A stretch of DNA of 64,000 nt from Allolobophora icterica. Taxonomy: Eukaryota > Annelida > Clitellata > Crassiclitellata > Lumbricidae. The stretch covers positions 7,672,737 through 7,736,736 of the forward strand of contig OY744609.1 in assembly GCA_963556255.1 (NCBI GenBank), written 5' to 3'. Below the pieces are notes generated by a model. The model worked only from the letters and a program-made list of their open reading frames with translations, ran no database searches and was not told the DNA's origin. The translations under genes were made by a program, and so were the position numbers. The first letter of the stretch is position 1, and the number at the start of each line of letters is the position of its first letter. Below are positions 12,141 to 30,771 of the stretch, in pieces.

Positions 12141-14064
12141 TAATATACTGGTAGTGCCTTTTAAATCCCTCAGAAATTATGTCTCAGCTGACCTTTGACC
12201 TGACCTTAATTAGAATGACCTCTCTAAGTAGTAAGTGGAAAAGACGCTGAAAAACTCACAGCTGTATGTCGAGCCCGTGCTGATCTGAAGCACGACTGGA
12301 TTTTTATGCTACTGTTTTGCTGTTTCTTCAGTAGCTATAAAATACAACATAAAGGTAACAGGAAGTTCTTTCTCTTCAATAGAGCGTGTTTTCAGTTTGT
12401 ATGACATTTTCCATCTTATATTTAAACAGTGTTACGGGAAATATGATGTAGGAGTGGATGACGCAGATGACGGATATCAGACATGAATATACAGAAATTA
12501 AGGAAAAGACACAGAATAGAGAAGAATGGCGTCGTCTGATTCTAAAACCTAACGGCAGAACACTGCAGAAGAAGAAGACAGGAGTCATTAAAAAATTATA
12601 ATAATTATTATATTATTGTATTAGTGCATATGCTAGAACAATCGTTGGTTTCAAATCGACCAACCTCTCTCTTGCGTCGGTCTTCCTGTGTGCGCTGTAG
12701 CAAGAGTTCTCTTGATTCCTGCAGAAAAAAACAAATACTTATAAACACAAATGTACATGTTTTGCTGTAGTGACCGTATGGCCTCGACGCTACTCATTTG
12801 TAGTGAACTCATTGAATGAGATCCTTCAAAACCGCTGCCCGATTGAACGAGTGCCAAGTCATTTAGGGTCCCCGTGTACGGACCATGCTATCCCGAGAGT
12901 TACGTCTCTTCAAAAAGCCACCATCGGTATACTTTAGATTTCTACAGCAGGGTACCTGCTTATCTGCCAGCATCAAGCCAAGTCAGAAGGGTTGTCCATA
13001 GAAATAGTGAGGAAAGAAAGAGAAGGGTGACAGAGGTTGATATTAATAGGAAGTTGGGCTAATATTTCTAGTTTCTTGCAAGGATTGGATGTCAGAGTTG
13101 AATGGAAAGCCCAAGGTGCGATAATAAACAGTAAATGGGAAATTGGTCGATAGACAGGCTCTGTCTGCATAGATAATGTTTGGTAAACAACCGGTAAGTT
13201 GAAAGAACAAAGAATTTTGTGAAAGTAAGGTGGGAGATCGATCTGGAGGCAAGGTGGAGTGTGGGATATGGATCGGTTAGTGAGTAGTAACTGGGGATGG
13301 TCAAATGTTAATAGTAATCTCCAAACTTCTAAAGGACCACCTGTAAGCCAAGCGCAGGGCACCAGACTATTCATGAGCACTACATCAAATCAGAGGGGTT
13401 TCCCAAATAGTCTAAAGGAGGTCCGAGTCCGGTTACCATAGGCGTCAGGTCAATGTTAGGTAGGCTCTTAGGTAAGCTGGTAAACTCATCATCCAACCAT
13501 ACTGCTTTCTGTGGGGTGATTGGACGGTGAAGAGTTTATGAAGCTGGAATACGGCTGAGAGTAACATGTTACAGATAAAAACTTTTAATTTAAAGCAGTC
13601 GTGAGTATATTTGAGACCATGAACCAGGTCCCTCATACTTTGACCTGATTATGGCTTGGTTTTGGTGCACCATCGGTCAATGTCTGATGCGTCCAGATAG
13701 TGGCGCTATAGAACTCACAAGTTAATAATATTAATAACTTTTGATGTCACGAAAGATGATCAAACTGTGAAATTCGTTCTCAACTTAAAAATCAACTCAA
13801 GGCTGGCTGTAATTTCAAGTTTTACGCATATATTGGGTAAACCTTGATACACCCTTACTAAAATCAAAACAATAGCCACTACACACATCACATATAAAAG
13901 TATCGCGAAATCTATGGTCGAAAATTAAATTGTAGAGTCATGCGCATGAACTTATTGTTACTGAAGAAGTCTGGAAACAGAGTTAATTTCTTATTTACGT
14001 TTCGACTGGAGCCACCAAGCGCTTGGACTGGCTTTCGCTTATAATCGCCCTCAAAACTAAACAT
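1801..14064 (-). CDS. UBE3C: Ubiquitin-protein ligase E3C (HECT E3), N-terminal 13 exons, partial
   Basis: Thirteen exons on the minus strand join in phase to 597 residues: 14064-13999, 12718-12665, 12334-12260, 11481-11320, 9912-9800, 8745-8591, 7829-7664, 5986-5730, 5227-5085, 4374-4205, 3260-3174, 2758-2604, 1988-1801. The start [12 protein letters not shown] matches the vertebrate UBE3C start, followed by the [11 protein letters not shown] segment and an IQ motif near residues 50-62 ([11 protein letters not shown]). Other family matches are PLRMLEIF (exon 6), [15 protein letters not shown] (exon 7), [17 protein letters not shown] (exon 11) and [15 protein letters not shown] (exon 13). Exon 9 ends in an acidic, lysine-rich linker. 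UBE3C is a HECT E3 that extends ubiquitin chains on proteasome-bound substrates; its catalytic HECT domain would be encoded left of position 1801, outside the window. Donors of exons 9 and 10 (GTCATC, GTCCAC) and of exon 2 (GTTGGT) are weak. Identity is firm; the weak-donor exon ends are less so. Confidence 0.93.
2330..2575. repeat. CCTCACCTTACC-type degenerate repeat
   Basis: Irregular 5- to 10-bp pyrimidine-rich repeat immediately downstream of UBE3C exon 12, inside the intron. Confidence 0.75.
3592..3980 (-). mobile_element. CR1/L2-like LINE 3' fragment
   Basis: The minus frame contains [29 protein letters not shown] and LFQKCLKSI, the terminal domain typical of CR1/L2 reverse transcriptases. 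It has internal decay and lies in a UBE3C intron. Confidence 0.65.
4743..5018 (+). mobile_element. tRNA-derived SINE with (AAT)n tail
   Basis: Head GTGGCCGATTAGTTAGAG (A box) and GGTTCGACCCTCC (B box), then TAAGGGCC and the GATGCTTGGTCATTAGATA body, ending in an (AAT)n tract to about 5018. The head and tail arrangement indicates a near-complete insertion in a UBE3C intron. Confidence 0.7.
5380..5455. repeat. (ATC)n microsatellite
   Basis: About 24 trinucleotide repeats; the poly-Met and poly-Ile frames here are repeat products. Confidence 0.9.
6065..6655. repeat. 53-bp minisatellite in a UBE3C intron
   Basis: About 11 copies of a 53-bp unit made of a 30-bp half (TCAATGTAACCACTTTCACT...) and a 23-bp half (TCAATGTAACTAATGTCATT...). 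Both halves begin with the same 10 bases. Copies differ at a few positions. Related decayed sequence recurs at about 9985-10230. Confidence 0.85.
6850..7135 (-). mobile_element. CR1/L2-like LINE 3' fragment
   Basis: Minus-strand frame with [20 protein letters not shown] and [11 protein letters not shown], then a tail reading as GAGAGCGCTTCTGAATAGC. It is the terminal part of a non-LTR element. Confidence 0.65.
7985..8310. repeat. Degenerate ~35-bp tandem repeat
   Basis: About nine diverged copies containing GTGGCCATTTCATGCCATAA with spacer AAAATT; intronic. Confidence 0.7.
8780..8930 (+). mobile_element. Possible tRNA-derived SINE
   Basis: CTATTGGTTAGTACGCTTGACTG resembles an A-box head and GGTTGGAGCTTC a degraded B box; the rest is decayed. 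It lies just upstream (in gene orientation) of UBE3C exon 6. Confidence 0.35.
9585..9700 (+). mobile_element. SINE body copy (GCGCCACTC family)
   Basis: Contains AATCGTAACCTCTAAACTTC, then GCGCCACTCGAAGGCCAAGC and GCAGGGCACCAGTCTATTCA. The same block recurs at 13310-13440, 14512-14690, 16578-16660 and 48240-48300 (plus) and at 40905-41070, 46290-46440 and 49360-49460 (minus). Confidence 0.6.
10240..10470 (+). mobile_element. Interspersed repeat shared with 60.77-60.97 kb
   Basis: GAGGCAGCCATGGGTATGCAGTG, GCATATGAGGG, CCACCAACAGTGCATGG and AACACGGCTAGGGGTGGGTA align in order with the block at about 60765-60975 in tropomyosin intron 8. This marks a second SINE-like family. Confidence 0.5.
11647..11842 (+). 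mobile_element. hAT-type MITE, 196 bp, with exact 8-bp target duplication
   Basis: Starts CAGGGCTGTAGTGG and ends CCACAGCCCTG. It is flanked on both sides by CCCACGAT (11639-11646 and 11843-11850). The interior has repeated GAGGTGAGTATACGCT. It is the same family as the element at 43770-44348. The 8-bp duplication and CAG...CTG ends are the hAT hallmark; there is no transposase. Confidence 0.85.
11860..12005 (-). mobile_element. Short LINE 3' fragment
   Basis: The minus frame reads [16 protein letters not shown] and [12 protein letters not shown], the terminal signature of the CR1/L2-like elements in this window. Confidence 0.5.
12028..12136. repeat. (TA)n microsatellite
   Basis: About 50 TA repeats in the UBE3C intron between exons 3 and 4. 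Confidence 0.95.
13310..13440 (+). mobile_element. SINE body copy
   Basis: TAATCTCCAAACTTCTAAAG, AGCGCAGGGCACCAG, TCAAATCAGAGGGGTTTCCC and GGAGGTCCGAGTCCGG, in the family order. It lies in UBE3C intron 1. Confidence 0.6.
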
Positions 14065-14149
14065 TTTTCTGTCGACCGCAGGCCAACACTGAAGAAAAAC
14101 AAATTTCACCGCAAACAAAATCAATTCTAGAAAATTTCTTGTTTACAAG

Positions 14150-14220
14150 TCTCTTTGCTCATAAGCGAATTTTGTAATAAGCCTTTTGATTGGCTGAGCT
14201 CTGACTAATGACCAATAGAA
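14150..14220 (-). promoter_or_regulatory. Probable UBE3C proximal promoter with two CCAAT boxes
   Basis: About 90-150 bp upstream of the UBE3C ATG (14064) lie an inverted CCAAT (GATTGGCT, near 14188-14195) and a direct CCAAT (GACCAATAG, near 14209-14217). Paired CCAAT boxes at this distance are typical of NF-Y-driven housekeeping promoters. No TATA box is evident. The assignment rests on motif and position only. Confidence 0.4.
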
Positions 14221-14414
14221 TCTTCTGTTACAAAATGCGTTAAAACACTAAACGAAGACTCAAAATTTATATTGCGTAGCCTATATATTTCGCAGTCTAT
14301 CTGACTCAGACACCAACTACTTTTAGCACACAGATGACATTCTGGTCTGTTGGTTGAAAATTCTAAATTATCAACGCCATAATTACTGCATACCAGTCGT
14401 ATCTTTTTCCATCC

Positions 14415-14690
14415 TTGGGGAGGGGTATAGAGTAATGGTAACAATCGTTATCATATCGCGGTTCGATACCCGTAACCCCCTCTAGGGCGGCGCCCTGCAA
14501 TGCTGCTAAACTGTAATCGTAATCTTCAAACTTCTAAAGCGCCACTTTTAGGCCAAGAGCAGGGCACTAGCCAATTCACGAGCGCTACGTCAAATCAGAG
14601 GGGATTTCTAGATAGCATAGTCCAACTGAGGTTCGAATCTGAGAACTCAGGCGGGAGATCGTTCCAGAGGCTTGGCGCTGTTATAGGCCC
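14415..14690 (+). mobile_element. Full-length tRNA-headed SINE
   Basis: A tRNA-like head (ATAGAGTAATGGTAAC for the A box, GGTTCGATACC for the B box, about 14428-14470) is joined to the body at 14512-14640 seen in other copies. This copy links the GCGCCACT body to a tRNA promoter. It is upstream of UBE3C. Confidence 0.65.
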
Positions 14691-14868
14691 TATATATATA
14701 TATATTTCAAGATAAAGTAATTAATTTAATAATTAAATCATTCCGTCTCAAAATTTGCGCCCCCTTCAGTTGCTCACTGTTACATGGCACCCCTCGAACA
14801 CCTGTAGGCCTGTAAATTATAGCCTATACGGTATACTGTAAATTTATATTTGTATGACTTAGTCTTAC

Positions 14869-14969
<101 letters not shown>

Positions 14970-15382
14970 AGTAACGCGTGGTCCTTCAGACCTGAGTTCA
15001 GCAAGGAACTTGAAATAATAAAAAAATACTGTGTTGGACATAGGCCTACTCAAACTCATTTTGAGCCTCACATCACGTCATCAGGTCTGTTCCGGAATTG
15101 GCTACTAGGCCTACCTGTTTGCCGTTTGCCATTCTTCCAGTCGCCGTCGCCAGTGCAGAGCGCTCCATCTCCAAATTTAAAATCATTAAGACGCATCCTA
15201 AATCCACTCTCTCACAGGACAGGCTTGGTGGTCTTGCTCTTCTTGCGACTGAAATCGAATGTGAAGAACAATTGAATATAATTACCCCTAATCGACTAAT
15301 CGACACATTTTGCTAACAGTAAAGCTAGAATAGCGAAATTCATAGAGTGATTCTCTGAAGAACTACAGACTACATTGCATTA

Positions 15383-15396
15383 CTGTGTATATATAT

Positions 15397-15457
<61 letters not shown>
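15383..15457. repeat. (TA)n microsatellite
   Basis: TA-rich tract directly adjoining the left copy of the inverted duplication. Confidence 0.9.
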
Positions 15458-15458
<1 letters not shown>

Positions 15459-15720
15459 TGGCACGGTAGCAGTTACTGATTACAATTACAAAGATTGGAT
15501 ATGGGTGAAATTATGCGGGGATCATAATTTTACTTCTCGTTTTGATCATATTTTATTATTACTAGTCTTCTCAGTTAACCAATTTTTGTTACTTCAGTTA
15601 CCAAGTTCTTTTCTAAATATTTAGTCAGCAACTGTTTAACCATGACTAGTTTTGGGAAACCTGGTGGCTTGTCTCCAAACTCAGACGGGGTGTGTTCGTA
15701 TTGCTCTCCCCAAGATCCAT
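15456..15720 (+). repeat. Left arm of a ~260-bp inverted duplication
   Basis: Runs from ACTGGCACGGTAGCAGTTAC to CTCCCCAAGATCCA. The reverse complement with few differences is at 18286-18562. The two arms point towards each other around 2.57 kb of sequence. Confidence 0.85.
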
Positions 15721-15744
15721 ATATATATATATATATATATATCG

Positions 15745-16374
15745 CTCCTGCTTTTACCATCTCCGTCAGCTTAGGGTCGTTGCTCGCTCTCTCTCAACAT
15801 CTGCTGCTTCTACTCTTATTCACGCCTTCGTTTGTTCTCGTCTAGACTACTGTTCTTCCCTTTACATTGGTCTTCCTCAAGTCCGGTTGTCCACTCTTGA
15901 GAGGGTCTTACGGTCTGCGGCTCGCCTTGTTGGTTCCATTCCTCGCTATGGTAGCGTATCCTCCTACATGTATCATACTCTACACTGGCTCCCTCTCCGG
16001 CAGCGTATCCTGTATCGGCTCTGCTCTCTTGTCTGGCAAAGCGTCTTGGGCACAGCTCCTCGCTACTTATGCTCCATCTTTACTCTCTCTTCCTCCTTTA
16101 CGGGTCGCTCAGCTCTTCGTTCCTCTACTCGGGGTGACTTTCTGGTTCCATTTGCCCGCACTGCTACAATGCAGCGTCGAGCATTTTCTGTTGTTGGTCC
16201 AACAGTGTGGAATGACTTGCCATCTTTCCTTCGCCTATCTCCTCGTACACACTCGTCTTCCTTCTACACCCTATTGAAGACTTTTCTCTATGATCAGGCC
16301 TGGCTCGGGAGCGCCTCTGAGTAGAACTCTTGAAGAGGCGCTATATAAATTTTATGATTGATTGATTGATTGAT

Positions 16375-16378
<4 letters not shown>
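15745..16378 (+). mobile_element. CR1/L2-like LINE, 3' end with (TTGA)n tail
   Basis: An open frame covers the end of a reverse transcriptase: FVCSRLDYCSSLYIGLP, STLERVLRSAARLV, YHTLHWLPLRQRILYRL and FSVVGPTVWNDLPS. It ends WLGSASE just before GGCGCTATATAAAT and a short (TTGA)n tail at 16356-16378. No frame break over about 190 codons suggests a fairly young copy. Confidence 0.85.

Positions 16379-16458
<80 letters not shown>
16378..16458. repeat. (TA)n microsatellite after the LINE tail
   Basis: About 40 TA repeats starting where the LINE tail ends. Confidence 0.95.
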
Positions 16459-16461
<3 letters not shown>

Positions 16462-16577
16462 TAGGCAGTAGCATTAATGATAACGTCTAGTACTCTTTTT
16501 TATACCTCACTGCAGTTTTCAATAGCTATCTCATCATTTTCACTTTCTAATGGGTAAGTGTTCCCAAGCTTAGTGCC

Positions 16578-16660
16578 TGCAATCGTAATCTCCAAATTTC
16601 TAAGGTGCTTTCCTAAAGCTAAGCACAGGGCACCAGCTTATTCACGAGCACTAAACACAG
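16578..16660 (+). mobile_element. SINE body fragment
   Basis: AATCGTAATCTCCAAATTTC followed by GCACAGGGCACCAGCTTATT, truncated after the GAGCACT block. Confidence 0.5.
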
Positions 16661-18285
16661 CACAACATCTAATGTTGTTAATTATGTTTCACATGAAACA
16701 TCACGGACAGGGGGTCAAGACCTGACCCCTACATCTTTTCAGTTATTTATCTGAGGGACTAGAAGAACGGGGCGGGGTAGTTTACTGGTCCTACGTACTT
16801 TCCGCTGCAGCGGCCCTGGCAGGCTGGCAGCATTTCCACGGGCACTATATGGGCTCTATATGGATCACATATAGAAATATGGGTCCAATATGGGCTCCAT
16901 ATACGCCTGCTGGCAGGGGCATACTACACATCAGGCATTTATACTGGCTTGAAGCCTTGAACTCTATCAGATAGATCCGAGCAAGCAGAGCGAGGAAAGT
17001 ACTGAAATGCACTGGGTTTGTTTCACAGGGTAAGAAAATAGCAAACGGTTCTATTTAATGGGAGCTGTTACATGTATTTTATATGAAAGTGCATTATGGC
17101 AACAGTTTAATCATTATGCCAATAAAAAACTGGAGAATACAAACCATCATACAATTTATTTGCCAATGAAAACAATGTTGATCTGCTCCAACATAAACAG
17201 AGTAATTGTGAGGACACTCACAAACTCGTACTACAGTACGAGTTTCAGCCTCCACTGGGAAGGCTACAATGTAGGGACCTTGAACAAGCTCTTCAGTTGC
17301 AATGCACCATAGATATTCTGCTGCAAGGTAGTGTATGCACTTCTGAACTTTGGAACGAAAGCAATATCAAATACAGTTGTGTTGTTGTATTGTATAGCAC
17401 ACATTCGAAGCAGCAGTGGAACTAACCCACAGCAGATCATAAACACCATCACAGTTTCTTTCAAACCTGGAACAAGAAATCACTTACCTTACTGCATCAC
17501 ATGAAAATTCACACCTAACAATTTTACCTAGTAACTCAACCAAATCGAAAAATACAACGTGCAAGTAAAGCAAGAACTGAGAAATAACGTTGAAATGCTT
17601 ATAATGTCTAATGCTAACATACTGGAAACTGAAACTGAATTTAACAAACACCACGATTTTTGCAACAGGTTTCGCAACGTTCGGGATTACACTGCAGATG
17701 GATGGTTGTCAGCTAGTGCTGGAATTTATCAATTACAGCGAGGAGGACGGTTTTATATTAGCCACTTTATCACAAAGCAATGATATGACCATCAAAGCTA
17801 TTAACTTAACACACCATACTGGTAACGTGCCATACAAAAACTCTAGTGTAGAGCTAAATAATTACTTTCAGCAGTATCCATTTTTAACATGCTCCTAGTT
17901 GACATGCTGTATCAGAAGAAGAAGGCATGTCTCCTAACCTCTTCTTTGTAATTTGTCCACGCTGTACAGTCAGGATTGAGACAATTAACAGCTCAGTTTA
18001 ATAAAATCAAAAAATCGTCAACAGCAAACATGGTGATAGCAATGTATAGTAGAGTTAAGAACTTTTAACAGTGATAACCTATTCTTAAACTGTGTACAGA
18101 ACTTTACACATAATTCTAGCAGAGCATAGACTGTCATTTATCAGCTCTGATGCCCAGCATCTGTTGTCATCGCACAATCAGTTTCAGACAAAAGCGTACA
18201 TTCCTCTAATGCATTTAGACTCAAGCCCCTCAAATGACTTAGACAACACGTTTGCTATGGTTTGAGCCAAAACAAGGGTGGATCT

Positions 18286-18562
18286 TGGGGAGAGCAATAC
18301 GACCACACCCCATCTGAGTTTGGAGACAAGCCACCACGTTTCCCAAAACTGGTCATGGTTAAACAGTTGCTGACTAAAAATTTAGAAAAGACCTTGGTAA
18401 CTGAAGTCCCAAAAATTGGTTAACTGAGAAGACTAGTAATAATAAAATATGATCAAAATCAAAAGTAAAGGTCAAAATGAGAAGTAAAAGTTTGATCCCC
18501 GCATAATTTCACCCATATCCAATCTTTGTAATTGTAATCAGTAACTGCTACCGTGCCAGTGT
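18286..18562 (-). repeat. Right arm of a ~260-bp inverted duplication
   Basis: Reverse complement of 15456-15720, from ATCTTGGGGAGAGCAATACG to CTACCGTGCCAGT. Confidence 0.85.
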
Positions 18563-19617
18563 CTAATGCACAAGGCAACTGATGCCACACCAAAACCAAG
18601 CCGTAATCAGGTCAACATCCAAAAGATCAGTTGCTAAGACAGAGAGGCAGCCTGTGGTCGATAATCAATATGAAAACGGTAAGTCGTAAGTTGAAAACGA
18701 TATGGCATATTCGACTGGCAGAACGGACAGACACAGGAAGCATGCAAACACCTAGGAACGTTGAGACCCATTGAAGATCCGGTAAGTACAGTCTTTTGTA
18801 CTTTATCAGATCATGAGTGGGTCCACAAATTTTCTGGCTATTGTTAGCCACTTACCACACTTTTTGAATCACTCCTCCAAAGTAACAAAGGTCTGTCCCT
18901 GTCATCAACTCTAGTTTCATATTTAATTAATCATTCAACTTTGACTAAACAGCTAATTGTAAAGGTACTTGAAAACACAACTTTACAATCGAGCCATTTT
19001 AAACTCATTTGGCATTGGCTTGCATCTACATACAGCAGAACTACTATTATACTTTGGTGGCCATTTTATGAAACGCTAATGCCATACCAAAATAGAGTTA
19101 AAACAAGATAAAATTACAACAAGATAGTTTTATAACAACAGTGTTATAACAAGAATGTTATAACAAGAGTGTTATAACAGGCGGTGTTATAACAACGAAA
19201 CTAAATTTAGCATCCATACTTTCAACTTCATTTGCATCAGAATTCATGTTTCAATGAAGCATGTCATAAAAAGGCCCTAGCACACGTAAATTATAATCCT
19301 TTTCATTACTAATTAGACATTTATAATGCACAAATTTATTAATTCACCTGAAAAGCACAGGTAGTCATGATCTAAGATGTCAACCATCCAAATCAACAAC
19401 AAACGAATTACCTGTTCAGGTAAGTAAGTTCGTGTGTAGACATTTATGTAGCGCCTTGAGAGAAAACCTCTGAAATCGCCGATATTTACATCTGTAATTG
19501 TAACTAGAACTTATATACAGCGCCACTTCCAGAACGAGAACTAATCAGAATCTGTGTTAACCAATATGAAGAGACAAGTAATTAAGAATAGAACGCTTTT
19601 CATCAGCAGAGAAAACA

Positions 19618-19990
19618 GAAGAGTCAATTACACTGGTTGCCTATCCCTCAACGTATCGAATTTAAGATTTTAACTTCATGCAGAACTGCTTGGTGAGAAT
19701 TTCCCCATCTTATCTTGGTTCAAAAGATAAACAATCTTTTGCAAAAGGTCCCTTCGTTCGGCCGATCAGTGTTCTTCTTGGTCCCCAGGCTTGTTCCTCT
19801 ACAACCCAACACAGAAGCTTTTCTTTCGTTGGTCCTGTGGCCTGGAACAACCTTCCTCACAAAACTAGGGCTGAGCTGGTTGGCCTGCCTCCTTCTGTGT
19901 TCCACAAGCGCTTAAGTCCATTCTGTTTGAACTAGGGTTCTCCTGATTGGGTCGGAGCGCTATTGACGAGTTTTCCTTGAGATGCCCTTT
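19618..19990 (+). mobile_element. CR1/L2-like LINE 3' fragment
   Basis: HWLPIPQRIEFKILTS precedes a frame with RSFSFVGPVAWNNLP and VFHKRLSPFCLN, then a GGTCGGAGCGCTATTGACGA tail. Confidence 0.7.
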
Positions 19991-20851
19991 GAATGTTCTC
20001 ATTTATGTTACGTTATGCCCATACACACACACGTGGAGCCTGAAATGACAGTCTGCCCATATTCCATCAGGAGAAACTGAAAGCTGTTTGCTTCAGTGAC
20101 CATTCCATGTTTTCAGTTAAGAATTGAAACAGGAATTTGCGCAATCAACTAGTCCTAAGAAATCCCATGACATCTGACAATATATTACAAATGAAATATT
20201 TTACGATTTCAGTGCAGCAAAATGCAGATCAGTTCTAGTCTGATCAATAAACCTAATCCACTGCACAAATATGATCGAAAAGATTTCACTCATTCCACAA
20301 ATTTCATTCATTCCACAAATTTCACTTACACGGCACATTGAATTAAGTCCACAAATTTCACTTAACCAATTTAATTCACTGCACAAATTTCACTTACTCC
20401 ACAAGTTTAATTAACTCCAAGATTTTATATACAGCTTACAAATAGCAGAACCTGAAGTACATGACCAGAAGCCACTGTGATCAATGATACCGTCGTTCTA
20501 ACCTCCAGACCAGAACCGTCAAGACTTAACATAGAACTAGTCTCTTCCACTAAATCACCAAGAACAATAAAATGCTTTAACACAGAAAAGACTGAATCTG
20601 TACATAAGTTGCCAATTAATTAATGTTCTACGATAATTGCCTACTTCACAAGTGAAATGATGACCACGGCCGGTCCTTCCGTCGAGTCCTGGCCGACATT
20701 TTCTAACGAGAAACACCGAAGACAGGGAAATAGTGGACACGCAAGTTACGGGACACAACCGCATAAAAAGTCCAGGCATCAGGTTCTGAGACCATAAAGA
20801 ATTCACGAAGAACTAAAATCGACATTCAGACCCGCTGCAGAATGTTGGGGG

Positions 20852-29111
<8,260 letters not shown>

Positions 29112-29183
29112 TTTTGGAAAAGTTAGAAATAATTAGATGCTGATCGCCCACCATTCGTTATCTGCATGTTTACAGACAGACGC

Positions 29184-29195
29184 AAAATGGCCGCC
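29184..29195 (-). promoter_or_regulatory. YY1-like element in SMAP promoter
   Basis: AAAATGGCCGCC, read on the minus strand as GGCGGCCATTTT, matches the core of the YY1/initiator motif. It lies about 75-85 bp upstream of the SMAP ATG, where such elements are common in TATA-less housekeeping promoters. Support is motif plus position only. Confidence 0.4.
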
Positions 29196-30052
29196 TGGTG
29201 CGCTGGTTCTCTGCTAACATCATCGTTGTCGTCATCGTCATCAAAAAACTACATTTCGAGTACATCGAACCGAATCTGACGACTTCTAAAGAGCCACTAT
29301 CACAAATCACCAATCAGTGGTCTCTTTAGGTGAAACCATAGTCAGAAATTGTAAGCCGTTGAAGAATGAAACGTTGCACAGCACACAGCGCTCGAGCAGT
29401 GAGCCTTATGACCTACGAACTCAACAGCACACTTGAGCCAAAAGTATTGGACCAACGTGGATGTGCTGGATAAGAATTTCTTCTAGGCCCAGAAACTAAC
29501 TCAGAAGAATCATCTGTGGTCCATATATGTAAGCGTCTGCTGATTAAAGGAAAGTTGTTGTAGAGTAAAGTCTCTTCTTGTTTTCTCTGATATCAAGAAA
29601 AAGTAGGTCAATAGGTTGCGCAACACTTCGCGGGATATAAACGTAACGCAATGTAGATGTAAATCTCCAAATTGTCTCAGCGCTACATAAAAGCCAGATC
29701 GAGAGAGACCAGTTTTAACACTGGCGCTATATCAAGCCAAGACGGAAAACCAGGTTGCTTGGTCAGTTTCTGCGTCAGATAACAATCCAAAGAGGGGTCA
29801 TCCCAGGAAGACATGGAGCTACGGTGGAAAACGAACGTTGGTGATGGTGATCATGGTGCAGAAGCATAGGTGTAGACTCTTGGAGGGGGGTCCGGGGTAC
29901 GTGCCCCCCCCCAATAATTGAGATGTATTCTGTACACCAAATGCAACAAGTGTAGAACGAATAACCAATAAATGTCTCCCAATATTTTGGACACGTTTAC
30001 GCCAGTGTGCAGAAGGCATCTGTTCATAAGTGAGGGAGGACGATGATAAGCA

Positions 30053-30235
30053 GCGGCGTAACTGCAGTGGTCTAAAAATTGGGGGTAGGCCTACCAATTT
30101 CTTGCATACACGAAGCAAGGCGGAGACTGCGATCTCTGGAAAGGCACAATAATAAAATATTGATTGACACTGTTCAAAAAGTGGGGGGTACGGTACCCCC
30201 AGTCCAAAAAGTAGGGGTCCTACAATAAAGTTTTT
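30053..30235 (+). mobile_element. MITE-like repeat, GGCGTAA family (copy 1)
   Basis: Starts GCGGCGTAACTGCAGTGGTC and contains CACGAAGCAAGGCGGAGACT and GGGGGGTACGGTACCCCC. Relatives are at 31867-32069, 33190-33295 (minus), 35670-35810 (minus) and 54802-55056. Confidence 0.65.
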
Positions 30236-30541
30236 AATGTACCGGGTACTTCCGAAAATGCGGCCCCCTCAAAACTGCGGGCCCGGGTGCTACAGCACCC
30301 TTAATTCGCATCCCCCTTAATTCGGGCCTGACTGGCAAACATAATACGACGGTGTCTGCTTACAGGGAAGATAAGTATCCGTGGTTTTGAATAAAAAAAT
30401 ACAAGTCTTTTAACTGAGTTCACTGACCGCTGTAGGCCCCTGTATAGGCCTACTACGACCTACTTTGCCAGCGCATAACTTCTGCTTAAACTTTGGCATC
30501 GTACGTCTTCTGAATTGAGGAGACAAACGCTAAAGTCGCAC

Positions 30542-30710
30542 CCATGGCAGCGTATTGTGTTCGGAGCTGTGCTGTGATTGGTTGAGGGCGGTTTCTCTAG
30601 GGCCGAAAGTGCTTAAAAGCGACCGATTTGAATATTGGTTACCATGGCAACGCATTGTGTTCGGAGCTGTGCTGTGATTGGTTTCTCTTGGGCGGAAGCC
30701 CATAAAGGGG
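30542..30710 (+). promoter_or_regulatory. Duplicated promoter of the arginine-rich gene (inverted CCAAT/Y-box and TATA-like)
   Basis: A 42-bp block starting CCATGGCA and ending GTGATTGGTT occurs at 30542-30583 and again at 30642-30683, exactly 100 bp apart with two differences. Each copy carries an inverted CCAAT (ATTGG at 30577 and 30677) within a Y-box-like GTGATTGGTT. Each is followed by an A-rich TATA-like site (CTTAAAAG at 30612, CATAAAG at 30701). The second copy lies about 60-130 bp upstream of the start codon at 30772. Y-boxes are known in germ-cell gene promoters; use here is inferred. Confidence 0.5.
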
Positions 30711-30771
30711 GCCGAGTCGAGTAAGTCGCTCAGTTCCATCAACGCTGCAAGAAGATCGGAAGAACAACAAG

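Noticed and set aside
17058..17312. 84-codon plus frame near the hydrophobic minus frame
   Set aside because: No recognisable domain, splice context or composition bias; left as unassigned.
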